A stretch of 64,000 bases of DNA from Ruegeria marisrubri (GTDB lineage: Bacteria; Pseudomonadota; Alphaproteobacteria; Rhodobacterales; Rhodobacteraceae). The stretch spans positions 124,001 through 188,000 of the forward strand of contig NZ_LQBQ01000038.1 of NCBI RefSeq assembly GCF_001507595.1. The letters are read 5' to 3'. Below are positions 46,716-55,345 of the stretch, in pieces; position 1 is the stretch's first letter; each line of letters opens with the position of its first letter. The translations under genes were made by a program, and so were the position numbers. The notes beneath the pieces are model-generated. The model had not been told where the DNA came from. It searched no databases and saw nothing but the letters and a program-made list of their open reading frames with translations.

Positions 46716-47260
46716 CCCAGCAGGTAGATCACGGGGAACAGCATGATCCAGACCAGATCGACCATGTGCCAGAACTGCGCCCCGGCCTCGATGTTGCGGG
46801 GATCGTCCCGCCAGGCGACCAGCAGCAGGATGCCCGCCCCGGCCGCCACATGGGCGGCGTGGAACCCCGTGAGCAGGTAGTAGAACATGAAGAAGGGGTG
46901 GGTTTCATAGCTGATGCCCTGCGCCGCCTTGCCGGCATATTCGGCGCCCTTGATGACGAGGAACAGCACGCCCAGCGCCGCGGCGCCAATCAGGGCAAGA
47001 CGCGCCGCCCCGCGACGGGCTGCGCGCCGCCAGTGCAGGGCCTGCGCGGCCAGAAAGCCCGAAGTAACCAGCACCGCGGTATTGAGCGCGGCGCCGGTGC
47101 GGTAGAGATGGGCCTGCGCCTCGGCAAATCCGGCCGGGTCGGTCAAGCGCACGCCCATGAAGGCGATGAGCCCGGCCCCGAAGACCAGCAGCTCGGAGAC
47201 GATCAGCACCCACATCAGCAGCTCGCCGGGCAGCTCGTCGATGAGGGACGCGTCGCTCAT
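46712..47260 (-). CDS. norE: NorE, cytochrome c oxidase subunit III-like protein
   Basis: 182 residues from ATG 47260 (MSDASLIDELPGELLMWVLI), overlapping the norD stop; a long upstream frame antiphase with norD is rejected. Five membrane segments are visible, with the subunit III patterns YETHPFFMFYYLLTGFHAAHV and AGAQFWHMVDLVWIMLFPVIYLLG. NorE is not part of the isolated NorCB complex but improves NO reductase activity. Confidence 0.9.
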   Translation of the reverse strand: MSDASLIDELPGELLMWVLIVSELLVFGAGLIAFMGVRLTDPAGFAEAQAHLYRTGAALNTAVLVTSGFLAAQALHWRRAARRGAARLALIGAAALGVLFLVIKGAEYAGKAAQGISYETHPFFMFYYLLTGFHAAHVAAGAGILLLVAWRDDPRNIEAGAQFWHMVDLVWIMLFPVIYLLG

Positions 47261-49179
47261 GCGCCGACCAGCTGGCGGTAGATCTGCGGCAGCGCCATCG
47301 TCAGGCGGTTGGGTTCGGGGATGACGGCGAAACCGCCCTGCCCGAACATGCGCGGGAACCAGCTTTTGCCGGTCTTGTCGATGGTGACGCCAAAGACCGA
47401 CTGCCCACTGCGGCGGGCCTCGCGGATCGCCATGCAGGTGTCCTCGATGCCGTGGCGGCCCTCGTAGTGGTCGAGGTCGTTGGGCTTGCCGTCGGTGATC
47501 ACCAGCAGCAGCCTGCGCTTGCGCGACTGGCTGGCCAGGTCGGCCGAGGCATGGCGGATCGCGGCGCCGAGCCGGGTGTAGAAGCCGGGACGCAGCGAGG
47601 CGATGCGCTGTTCGACCGTGGCGGTCATCGGCTCGTCGAAGCCCTTGCATCGCTGGATGTAGACCCGGCTGCGCTTGAGCGACGAGAAGGCGTGGATGGC
47701 GAAATCGTCGCCGCAGGCGTTCAGGCCCCAGGCAAGTGCCGCCAGCGCCTCGCGTTCGATGTCGATCACGGCACGGCCCGACACGGCGCTTTCGGTGGAG
47801 CGGCTGACATCGAGCAGGATCGACACGGCCAGGTCGCGCGCCTCGGGGCGCGACTGCATCCAGACCCGCTCGGTTCCTTCGCCATTGGCAAGCCGGTCCA
47901 CCTGCGCGCGCACGGCGGCCTCGACATCCAGCTGGTCGCCGTCCAGATGGCCGCGGGTCATCACCCGGCCCGGGCGCAGCGCCTCGAACTGGCGCTTGAC
48001 GGCGCGGATGCGGCGGGCGGTGGCCGGGTCCTTGGAGAACTCGGCGGCATCCTCGCGGATTTCGGCCTCGGACGTCAGGACATTGACGTGATCGGGCAGA
48101 TACTGGCCCGTGCGCACGTCCCATTCGGGGTAAAGGATGCGGCCCGAGAGGCGCTCGCGGTCCACGTCCTCGGGGGCGAGGTCGAGGTGCAGCTTCAACC
48201 GCGTCGGCGGCGCCTTGGAGATCTGGCCCAGCCCGATCTCGTCCTGATCGTCAGCGGCCTTTTTCGCGTTGTCCGGGTCGTCATCGTCGATGCGCCGGTT
48301 GAGGTTGAGGAACTCGGCCCAGCTGAGGATGGCCTCGAACTTGTGCAGGATGAAGCTGTCGTTGCGCTCGGCCTGATCGGATTTGCGGCGGCGGGCGCGG
48401 TGGGTCTTTTCGCCGGATTCCTCGGGCGGGCCGTCGGTGTCGCGGCTTTCGGCCTCGTGATGTTCGGAAAAGGCCACGGCGCGCAGCTCGGGCCAGAGCG
48501 GCACCGGGCGGAAGGGCTGGTAGCCGCGTGGCGCCTTGAGATCATCGCCAAGGGTTTGAAGCTGCTCCGCCTCGGGCGGAAGCGGCGCGGGGTCGCCCAG
48601 CATTTGGCGGATCAGGGCCTCGACCGCCGCCTCGGTTCCGGGCAGGTTCGGCACGTTGCGCTGGTGCAGAAAGCCCTTGCACAGCTCGGTATAGAGCGGG
48701 CGCAGGCCGGGCGCGTCCTCGAGGGTCGCGTCAACCATGGCCTGCGCCGCCTGAAGGGCACGCAGATCGGCCCGGAGGGGGTCGGACTCGTCGATCCGTG
48801 TGCCTGCATGTGCCGCCGCGGCGGCGAGCCAGACATAGAGCGCGCCGTTGGCCTCGCGGACGGGGTAGACGGCCAGCCGGTCGGGCAGCCGCAGCACTTC
48901 GCCGTCGAAGGAGGCGCGCGGCGCCAGTTCGACCTCGGTGCCCAGGCGGCGGCGCCAGCTCAGCCGGTGGTGGGAAACCTCGGGCGAGACCGGGCGCAGT
49001 TCCACGCCCGGACTGCCCCCGAGGCCCCGGAAAAGGACTGCCAGCCGCCCGCCGACCTGCGCGAGGTCGACTGCGGCTCCTTCATGCGCCTCGGGCGCAT
49101 CCAGGCGGCTGGCAAGGTTGTGCCACAGTTTCCCGATGGTTTCTTCGGGTTCCCATGGCTCAAAGTCGATCCTGACCAT
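47257..49179 (-). CDS. norD: NorD, VWA-domain activation protein for NO reductase
   Basis: About 640 residues from ATG 49179 (MVRIDFEPWEPEETIGKLWH) behind GAGG; a GTG at 49191 overlapping the norQ stop is the alternative. The C-terminal ~200 residues are a von Willebrand A domain with a MIDAS-type DVSRSTES and LLLVITDGKPNDLDHYEG. NorD works with the AAA ATPase NorQ to insert the non-heme iron FeB into NorB. Confidence 0.93.
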   Translation of the reverse strand: MVRIDFEPWEPEETIGKLWHNLASRLDAPEAHEGAAVDLAQVGGRLAVLFRGLGGSPGVELRPVSPEVSHHRLSWRRRLGTEVELAPRASFDGEVLRLPDRLAVYPVREANGALYVWLAAAAAHAGTRIDESDPLRADLRALQAAQAMVDATLEDAPGLRPLYTELCKGFLHQRNVPNLPGTEAAVEALIRQMLGDPAPLPPEAEQLQTLGDDLKAPRGYQPFRPVPLWPELRAVAFSEHHEAESRDTDGPPEESGEKTHRARRRKSDQAERNDSFILHKFEAILSWAEFLNLNRRIDDDDPDNAKKAADDQDEIGLGQISKAPPTRLKLHLDLAPEDVDRERLSGRILYPEWDVRTGQYLPDHVNVLTSEAEIREDAAEFSKDPATARRIRAVKRQFEALRPGRVMTRGHLDGDQLDVEAAVRAQVDRLANGEGTERVWMQSRPEARDLAVSILLDVSRSTESAVSGRAVIDIEREALAALAWGLNACGDDFAIHAFSSLKRSRVYIQRCKGFDEPMTATVEQRIASLRPGFYTRLGAAIRHASADLASQSRKRRLLLVITDGKPNDLDHYEGRHGIEDTCMAIREARRSGQSVFGVTIDKTGKSWFPRMFGQGGFAVIPEPNRLTMALPQIYRQLVGA

Positions 49180-49187
49180 CGCCGGCC

Positions 49188-50003
49188 TCACCCAAAGACG
49201 GCGGTGACAAGATCGAGGAGCCCGCGTTTGATATCCTCATCATCGGTAAGAGGTTCGATCATGGCGGCCAGAATGGCCCGATCGGTGGACATGCCCTGCG
49301 CGATCAGGGTCGCGGCATAGACCACGAGGCGCGTCGAGACGCCTTCTTCCAGGTCCTGCCCCTTGAGGCCGCGCAGCTTGTTCGCCAGCCGGATCAGCGG
49401 CTTGCAGCGGTCCAGCGCGAGGCCGCTTTCCTCGGCCACCACCTGCGCCTCGAGTTCGGGCGCGGGGAAGTCGAATTCCACCGAGATGAAGCGTTGCCGG
49501 GTCGAGGGTTTCAGGGTTTTCAGGATGTTCTGGTAGCCGGGGTTGTAGGAGGCCACCAGCATGAAGCCGGGCGCGGCCTCGAGTTCTTCTCCGGTGCGGT
49601 CGATCGGCAGGATGCGCCGGTCGTCGGTCAGCGGGTGCAGCACGACGGTCACGTCCTTGCGCGCCTCGACCACCTCGTCGAGATAGCAGATCGCGCCTTC
49701 GCGCACCGCCCGCGTCAGGGGGCCATCGACCCAGACGGTTTCCCCGCCTTTCAGAAGGTAGCGCCCGATCAGGTCGGCGGCGGCCAGGTCGTCGTGGCAG
49801 GCCACGGTATAGAGCGGCCGACCCAGCTTGGCGGCCATGTGGGCCACGAAGCGGGTCTTGCCGCAGCCTGTCGGCCCTTTCAACAGAACCGGCAGGTTGT
49901 TTGCATGCGCGGCGGCGAAGACATCGCATTCGTCGCCCTGCGCGAGGTAGAAGGGGGCGTCAGCCGCCCCCGTTCCGAGGTTCATTGAACCGTCCATTTC
50001 CAT
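49188..50003 (-). CDS. norQ: NorQ, MoxR-type AAA ATPase
   Basis: A 271-residue AAA+ protein. Walker A is LLKGPTGCGKTRFVAHMA (near 41), Walker B is AICYLDEVVEARKDV (near 104), and sensor 1 is FMLVASYNPGYQ. The arginine finger region STRQRFISVEFDFP follows. NorQ-NorD remodel NorB for FeB loading. The ATG shares one base with the norB stop (TAATG). Confidence 0.95.
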   Translation of the reverse strand: MEMDGSMNLGTGAADAPFYLAQGDECDVFAAAHANNLPVLLKGPTGCGKTRFVAHMAAKLGRPLYTVACHDDLAAADLIGRYLLKGGETVWVDGPLTRAVREGAICYLDEVVEARKDVTVVLHPLTDDRRILPIDRTGEELEAAPGFMLVASYNPGYQNILKTLKPSTRQRFISVEFDFPAPELEAQVVAEESGLALDRCKPLIRLANKLRGLKGQDLEEGVSTRLVVYAATLIAQGMSTDRAILAAMIEPLTDDEDIKRGLLDLVTAVFG

Positions 50004-51367
50004 TACTCCGCAGCCTGCGTTGCGTCATGCGAGATGACCTCTTTGCGCGGCACCCACATTGCGTAGATGAACACCAGCGCGCCGAGCACCACGAAGACGC
50101 CCGAGCCGAACCGCATCCAGTAGAATACCGCCAGCTGGTCCTGCACGTCCATGTAGTAGTCGCCCAGGACGCGCTGCAGGTGGGTCTGGATCGTACCGGC
50201 AAAGGTCAGCACGAAGGTCATGAAGGCCATGCCGCCGGTCATCATCCAGAACGAAGCCATGTTCAGCACCTGGTTGTAGGGGTCGCGGTTGCGCAGGATC
50301 GGCATCGCGTAGCTGAAGATGGCGAGGTTCAGGGCGACATAGGCGCCGAAGAAGGCCAGGTGCCCGTGTGCCGCGGTGATCTGCGTGCCGTGGGTGTAGT
50401 AGTTCACACCGTGCAGCGTGTGCAGGAAGCCCCAGACGCCGGCGCCGAAGAAGGCGAGCGTGGCACAGCCCAGCGACCACAGCAGAGCGGCCTTGTTGGG
50501 GTGGTCACGACGGCCTTTCCAGACCATGACGAAGGCAAAGGCCATCATCGCGAAGAAGGGGATCACCTCGAGGCTCGAGAAGATCGAACCGATCCACTGC
50601 CAGTAACCGGGGGTACCAATCCAGTAGTAGTGGTGGCCGGTGCCGAGGATGCCCGAGAACAGGGCGGCGGCAACGATGACGTAGAGCCATTTCTCGACGA
50701 CCTCGCGGTCGACGCCGGTCAGCTTCAGCATCAGGTAGGCCAGGATCGACGCCATGATGAGTTCCCAGACGCCTTCCACCCACAGGTGCACGATGTACCA
50801 CCAGAACATCTTGTCGAGGGCCAGGTTTTCAGGGTTGTAGAAGCTGAACAGGAACAGCAGCGCCAGACCCCACAGACCCAGAAGCAGGATGTTGGTGATC
50901 GCGGTCTTCTTGCCCTGCAGCACCGTCATGGTGACGTTGTAGAGGAACAGAAGCGCGGCCACCACGATGCCGGCCTTGACCCATTTCGGCTGTTCGATGA
51001 ACTCACGCCCTTCCTTGCCCAGCAGCCAGTGGCCTTCGAACAGGTTGAAGACGTAGGTCACGACCACGCCCAGCGTGCCGATGACCAGGATGGCCAGCTG
51101 CAGATAGGCGATCTTTTCCGAGTAGATCTCGCGTTCGGCCTCTTCCGGGATCAGGAAGTAGGCCGCGCCGAAGAAGCCGGTGATCAGCCACACGATCAGC
51201 GAGTTGGTGTGAAGCATCCGAACGATGTTGAACGGCAGAAGTTCCGACAACGTGTTGGGCGCGACGTAGATCCAGCCGGCGAGCAGACCGCCCAGCACCT
51301 GGATCGCGAAAAGCCCCATGGCCACGGCAAAGTAGACCAGAGCAATTCTTTGAGATTGATATTTCAT
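50003..51367 (-). CDS. norB: Nitric oxide reductase subunit B (cNOR)
   Basis: A 454-residue heme-copper oxidase superfamily protein with about twelve membrane segments. It carries heme b, heme b3 and FeB. WWYIVHLWVEGVWELIMASI has the FeB histidine and glutamate, GTGHHYYWIGTPGYWQWIG two more FeB histidines, and HGTQITAAHGHLAFFGAYVA the heme ligands. The length without an N-terminal quinol-oxidase extension marks the cytochrome-c-dependent type, matching norC upstream. It reduces 2 NO to N2O. Confidence 0.97.
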   Translation of the reverse strand: MKYQSQRIALVYFAVAMGLFAIQVLGGLLAGWIYVAPNTLSELLPFNIVRMLHTNSLIVWLITGFFGAAYFLIPEEAEREIYSEKIAYLQLAILVIGTLGVVVTYVFNLFEGHWLLGKEGREFIEQPKWVKAGIVVAALLFLYNVTMTVLQGKKTAITNILLLGLWGLALLFLFSFYNPENLALDKMFWWYIVHLWVEGVWELIMASILAYLMLKLTGVDREVVEKWLYVIVAAALFSGILGTGHHYYWIGTPGYWQWIGSIFSSLEVIPFFAMMAFAFVMVWKGRRDHPNKAALLWSLGCATLAFFGAGVWGFLHTLHGVNYYTHGTQITAAHGHLAFFGAYVALNLAIFSYAMPILRNRDPYNQVLNMASFWMMTGGMAFMTFVLTFAGTIQTHLQRVLGDYYMDVQDQLAVFYWMRFGSGVFVVLGALVFIYAMWVPRKEVISHDATQAAE

Positions 51368-51381
51368 GGCCTCAACTCTCC

Positions 51382-51834
51382 TTATCCCGCATCATTCGGC
51401 GGCCAGTCCTGGGCGTCGATCGTGTTGGTCCAGATCAGGAAGTCGCTCAGGTTGCGGATTTCTTCGTCGCTCAGATTGAAGTTCGGCATCTGGCGACGGC
51501 CTTCGATGCCGGTGGGTTGCGCCTCCATCCAGCCCTTGAGGGTCTCGAAGGCGGCATCGGGATCGTCAAGAACGCCCCAGCGTTCCATTACGTTCGCCAG
51601 TTCAGGGGCGAAGTAGGCACCTTCCCCAAGAAGGGAATGGCAGTTGATGCAGGTATTGTCTTCCCAGACCTTTTTGCCCGCAGCCACGCTGTGGGTCAGT
51701 GTTTCCTCGTTGGTCGAGGTGGTCTTGATGTATCTGACCGAGTGGAAGGACAGGGCCAGAAAGATGATTATGAAGAACAGTGACCCGCCATAGAATATGT
51801 TGCGGGCCATGCTCTTTGTCATGACTTCGCGCAT
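51382..51834 (-). CDS. norC: Nitric oxide reductase subunit C
   Basis: 150 residues from ATG 51834 (MREVMTKSMARNIFYGGSLF) with AAAAGGAG upstream; the longer frame is rejected. One N-terminal membrane anchor (residues 14-33) is followed by a periplasmic monoheme domain, heme site C62-I-N-C65-H66, axial methionine in GRRQMPNFNL. It brings electrons from cytochrome c to NorB. First gene of norCBQDEF. Confidence 0.96.
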   Translation of the reverse strand: MREVMTKSMARNIFYGGSLFFIIIFLALSFHSVRYIKTTSTNEETLTHSVAAGKKVWEDNTCINCHSLLGEGAYFAPELANVMERWGVLDDPDAAFETLKGWMEAQPTGIEGRRQMPNFNLSDEEIRNLSDFLIWTNTIDAQDWPPNDAG

Positions 51835-51898
51835 TGCGCTCTCCTTTTGCGCCGCTTTGCTAGTGGTACAGGAATGGCCGTCTGGGCGGGAAACTTCC

Positions 51899-51912
51899 TT
51901 AACTAAAGTCAA
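51899..51912. promoter_or_regulatory. Dnr/NnrR-type box upstream of norC
   Basis: TTAAC-TAAA-GTCAA (minus strand TTGAC-TTTA-GTTAA), one mismatch from consensus. The centre is about 71 bases before the norC ATG. Confidence 0.8.
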
Positions 51913-52012
51913 GACTTGAAAATCTATCAGGATTACCGGGTCCTTTCCTGACGCCCGCGCGCAGGCAGTCCGGCCGCGATGCAAACCGCCTGGACAGCCG
52001 GACCCCGCGCGT

Positions 52013-53209
52013 TCAACCCGCGCCGGATGCGCGCGGCTGGGTCAGCGCGGGCCACATCGCCACCAGATAGAGGGCGAATGCCACGACCCACGAGCCGTCG
52101 GCCGCCAGCATGACGACCAGATAGCCGGCATCCAGCCCGGCCCCGATCCAGCGCAGCAGGGCCGCGGCCGCCATCAGCCCGTAGGCCACCGCCACGGGCG
52201 GCGGCGCGATCAGGGCGCGACCGCTGTGCCCAAGTGCGGCGCGGCTCATCACGGCAAGGGTCATGCCGCCGACGGCGCCGATTCCCAGGACGTGCAGCGC
52301 GCCGATCTCGTTGCCGACGCCCAGCAGCGCCAGCCCCCACAGGATCAGGCCAAGCCCCAACATCCCCAGCCCCAGATGCAGGGCGATCAGAATCGGCTGT
52401 CGCAGGGCCCAGCGGGCGCGCCAGCGGGACAGTCGCAGAAACAGAACCACGCCAAGCGCCAGCGCCACGACCCCGGCCACGGCCCCCGGCCCCAGAATCA
52501 GGATCGGCACGGGCAGCGCCAGGGCCAGAATCAGGCTGGCCTTTTCAAGGTGCGGCACGCTGACGGGCCAGGTCTCCTCGGGCTCGCCTTCGCGCTTCAT
52601 CGCGTTGCGGGTGAAGGCAGGGGTGATCCGCCCGCCCAGCACCGCGATCATCCCGCACAGGCTGAGCAGCCCGGCCCGCAGCCCGGTGTCGAGCGTGTCG
52701 GCGGTCAGCCCCAGCCATTCCAGATGCGCCATCAGGTTGGCGATCCAGATGAAGGCGAGGAAGGCCAGAAAGATCATGTTCTGCGGCTTGGGCCGCCGCA
52801 TGAGCTGGGTCGCGATCTTGGCCGCCAGAATCGGCACGAAGGCCAGATCCGCCACGGCCACGGCCCAGGGCGCCAGCGACGCCGAGAACCACATCGCGGC
52901 CCGGCCGGCCAGCCAGAGCCCGGCCGCGGCGGTGATATAGGCGGTCCGCGCCCCCGGCGCCCCGGTCCAGTTCGGCACGGCGGTCAGAAAGAACCCGCCC
53001 AATGCCGCCGTGGCATAGCCGAATATCATCTCGTGCGCGTGCCACATCGGCGCGGCCATCGCATAGGAGGCCTCGCCGATCGGCCCCTCTCCGGCCTGGG
53101 CGGCCAGCCACATGCCCCAGATCACTCCGGTGAACAGGCCGTACAGACCGGCGGCCAGAAAGAACACCCGGAATCCTTCGCCCAGCACTCGCCTGACTGT
53201 TGCAGACAT
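52013..53209 (-). CDS. nnrS: NnrS family membrane protein
   Basis: 398 residues from ATG 53209 (MSATVRRVLGEGFRVFFLAA) with AAGGGGGAA upstream. About twelve membrane segments. NnrS landmarks are WHAHEMIFGYATAALGGFFLTAVPNWTG, LGGRITPAFTRNAM and GALHVLGIGAVGGMTLAVMSRAALGH. NnrS is a heme- and copper-containing membrane protein linked to NO stress relief; its exact action is not settled. It is upstream of norC on the same strand but norC has its own box. Confidence 0.93.
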   Translation of the reverse strand: MSATVRRVLGEGFRVFFLAAGLYGLFTGVIWGMWLAAQAGEGPIGEASYAMAAPMWHAHEMIFGYATAALGGFFLTAVPNWTGAPGARTAYITAAAGLWLAGRAAMWFSASLAPWAVAVADLAFVPILAAKIATQLMRRPKPQNMIFLAFLAFIWIANLMAHLEWLGLTADTLDTGLRAGLLSLCGMIAVLGGRITPAFTRNAMKREGEPEETWPVSVPHLEKASLILALALPVPILILGPGAVAGVVALALGVVLFLRLSRWRARWALRQPILIALHLGLGMLGLGLILWGLALLGVGNEIGALHVLGIGAVGGMTLAVMSRAALGHSGRALIAPPPVAVAYGLMAAAALLRWIGAGLDAGYLVVMLAADGSWVVAFALYLVAMWPALTQPRASGAG

Positions 53210-53282
53210 TCGGTTTCCCCCTTGGTTCGGGAAGCGCATGCATGGCGGATGCGCATGAGATTGTTGAAATCCTGTTCGCGGG

Positions 53283-53313
53283 CGGCCGCGCCGCCATCGC
53301 TGCGGCGGCCCCT
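53283..53313 (-). repeat. GC-rich hairpin repeat in the nnrS leader, copy B
   Basis: The plus strand CCGCGCCGCCATCGCTG then CGGCGGCCCCTG resembles the sequence at 43581-43608 (shared GCCGCCATCGCTG and CCCCTG). On the minus strand CGCC and GGCG arms close around an AGCGA loop. It lies in the 5' leader of nnrS. Confidence 0.45.
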
Positions 53314-53351
53314 GCTTTCAACACCTGTAGCCACCCGGCCGGGGCCGGCAC

Positions 53352-53365
53352 TTAACCAAAATCAA
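53352..53365. promoter_or_regulatory. Fnr/Dnr-like box in the nnrS-nirS gap
   Basis: TTAAC-CAAA-ATCAA (minus strand TTGAT-TTTG-GTTAA). One half-site matches Fnr (TTGAT) better than Dnr. Its position suggests control of nnrS on the minus strand. Confidence 0.55.
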
Positions 53366-53431
53366 ACCCGCCGATCAAAAACAGCACGCCCCCCGCCCAG
53401 GAACGGCGGCCTCACGTTTCCGAGAGGAGCG

Positions 53432-53445
53432 TTGACTTTTGTCAA
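53432..53445. promoter_or_regulatory. Perfect Dnr/NnrR box upstream of nirS
   Basis: TTGAC-TTTT-GTCAA is a perfect palindrome of the consensus. The centre is 70 bases from the nirS ATG. Confidence 0.9.
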
Positions 53446-53508
53446 GGAGCCCCGGGCGCCCATGCAGCAGTCTCGCCCCTGCCTCACCACGCACATTGGA
53501 GAGTGATC

Positions 53509-55185
53509 ATGTCACTTGGAATCACCTACACGAAATCGGGACGCGCCCTCGGAGCTGGCCTGGCCATGCTTTTGGGCAGCGTTGCTGCACCGGCCTTCGC
53601 CGAGGAGCCAACCCTCAGCGAAGAAGCGTTCGAAGCCTCCAAGCAGCTGTACTTCGAACAATGCGCCGGCTGCCACGGCGTTCTGCGCAAGGGCGCAACG
53701 GGCAAGAACCTGGAACCCTACTGGAAAAAGACCGCGGCCGACGGCACCGTGACCGAAGGCGGCACCCTGAAACTGGGTCAGGAACGCCTTGAAAAGATCA
53801 TCGCCTGGGGCACCGAGGGCGGTATGAACAACTTCTCGGACATCATGACCGAGCAGGAAATCAAGGACATGGCGACCTACATCATGATGGAGCCGCCCAA
53901 GCCGCCCGAGATGTCGCTCGCCCAGATGAAAGAGACCCGCAAGGTCTATGTCGAAGAAGAAGACTACCCGACCGAGCCACTGCACGGCCGCAACTGGGAA
54001 AACTTCTTCGTCGTCATCGAGCGTGACGTAGGCAAGGTGGCCGTGATCGACGGCGACACCAAGGAAGTTCTGGCGCACATCCCGACCGGCTATGCCGTGC
54101 ACGTGCTGAAGGCCTCGGAGCACCACAAGCTGGAAGAGCCCGAGAACCCCGGCCGCTTCTGGTACACCATGGGCCGCGACGGCAAGATGACCAAGATCGA
54201 CCTCTGGCAGACGCCGGACAAGATGCTGGTCGCCGAAGTCAAGATCGCCTACGACGCACGTGACGTGGCCGTGTCCGGCGACGGCAAATACGTGATCGGT
54301 GGCGGGTACTGGCCGCCGCACTTCGCCATCGTCGACGCCAAGACCATGGAACCGCTCAAGGTCGTTTCGACCCGCGGCACCAACGTTGACGGCGAATACG
54401 TGGAAGAAAGCCGTGTGGCTGCCATCTACACCACCCCGAACGAGCCGACCTGGATCGTCGCGGTGAAAGAACTGGGCCAGCTGTGGCAGGTCGATTACAC
54501 CGACCTCGACAACCTGCGAATCGACAAGATCAACTCGGCCAAGTTCCTGCACGACGGGTTCTTCGATCCGACCGGTCGTTACTTCCAGATCGCCGCGAAC
54601 GCGTCGAACAAGATGGTCGTCGTCGACACCGAGACGCACAAGCTCGAAGCGATGATCGACACCGCTGCCCTGCCGCACCCCGGCCCGGGCGCGAACTGGG
54701 TGGACCCGAACTGCGGCCCGGTGGCCGGTACGACCCACCTTGGCGTCGGCACCGTGACCGTCTGGGGCAACGACCCGGAAGGCCACCCGGACCAGGCGTG
54801 GAAGATCTGCTACGAAACCGAGACCGACGGCCCGGGCCTGTTCGTCCGCACCCACCCGAATTCGAAATACGTGTGGGCTGACCAGACCAAACACCCGGAA
54901 CCGGAAGTCCAGCAGTCGGTGCAGGTCATCGACAAGGAAACCGGTGAAATCGTGAAGACCATCCAGATCACCGAAGATGAAGGCAACGCCGCCGTCCACT
55001 TCGAGTTCAACAAGGATGGCACCGAAGTCTGGGTCTCCAAGTGGAACCTGAAGGACTCGAAAGAGCCGAACGGTCAGATCGTGATCTTCGACGCGGAAAC
55101 GCTGGAAGAGATCGGCCGGATCGACGGGCTGTATGCGCCCACCGGCAAGTTCAACGTCTACAACCGTTCGAACCACGTCACCTGA
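53509..55185 (+). CDS. nirS: Cytochrome cd1 nitrite reductase
   Basis: 558 residues from ATG 53509 (MSLGITYTKSGRALGAGLAM), with GGAGAG just upstream; a GTG two codons earlier is less likely. A signal peptide ends at AFA (31). The c-heme domain has C52-A-G-C55-H56. The eight-bladed propeller from about 150 binds heme d1, with AYDARDVAVSGDGKYVIGGG and the active-site histidines in ALPHPGPGANW and AVHFEFNKDG. It reduces nitrite to NO in the periplasm. It is the first gene of the nir clusters. Confidence 0.97.
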   Translation: MSLGITYTKSGRALGAGLAMLLGSVAAPAFAEEPTLSEEAFEASKQLYFEQCAGCHGVLRKGATGKNLEPYWKKTAADGTVTEGGTLKLGQERLEKIIAWGTEGGMNNFSDIMTEQEIKDMATYIMMEPPKPPEMSLAQMKETRKVYVEEEDYPTEPLHGRNWENFFVVIERDVGKVAVIDGDTKEVLAHIPTGYAVHVLKASEHHKLEEPENPGRFWYTMGRDGKMTKIDLWQTPDKMLVAEVKIAYDARDVAVSGDGKYVIGGGYWPPHFAIVDAKTMEPLKVVSTRGTNVDGEYVEESRVAAIYTTPNEPTWIVAVKELGQLWQVDYTDLDNLRIDKINSAKFLHDGFFDPTGRYFQIAANASNKMVVVDTETHKLEAMIDTAALPHPGPGANWVDPNCGPVAGTTHLGVGTVTVWGNDPEGHPDQAWKICYETETDGPGLFVRTHPNSKYVWADQTKHPEPEVQQSVQVIDKETGEIVKTIQITEDEGNAAVHFEFNKDGTEVWVSKWNLKDSKEPNGQIVIFDAETLEEIGRIDGLYAPTGKFNVYNRSNHVT

Positions 55186-55205
55186 CGCGATGGCATCTGC
55201 CTGAC

Positions 55206-55234
55206 GAAGGGGCGGGCCCCACGCCCGCCCCTTC
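55206..55234 (+). terminator. Strong hairpin after nirS
   Basis: GAAGGGGCGGGC and GCCCGCCCCTTC form a perfect 12-bp stem with a 5-base loop, 20 bases past the nirS stop. Only a weak T-tract follows (TGCCTTTCC). It probably partly ends nirS transcripts or protects the nirS mRNA, lowering nirT expression relative to nirS. Confidence 0.75.
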
Positions 55235-55345
55235 TGCCTTTCCGGGGCCGGGGGACCGTCTTTCACGTCCCCATGACCACCAGCAACTCAACGCAACCGG
55301 CCTGTCACCCGAGGCCATACCAGAAAGCCAAGACGGAGCCTGGAG

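Larger units (their letters stand above)
53210..53508. promoter_or_regulatory. Divergent nnrS-nirS regulatory region
   Basis: A 299-base gap. It carries a GC-rich hairpin repeat at 53283-53313, an Fnr-like box at 53352-53365 and a perfect NNR box at 53432-53445. Part of the nirS leader follows. No gene is seen. Confidence 0.7.

Noticed and set aside
47261-48124. A longer N-terminal part of the norE frame
   Set aside because: It is out of phase with norD over most of its length and has Arg-rich shadow composition; the ATG at 47260 overlaps the norD stop as in the rest of the operon.
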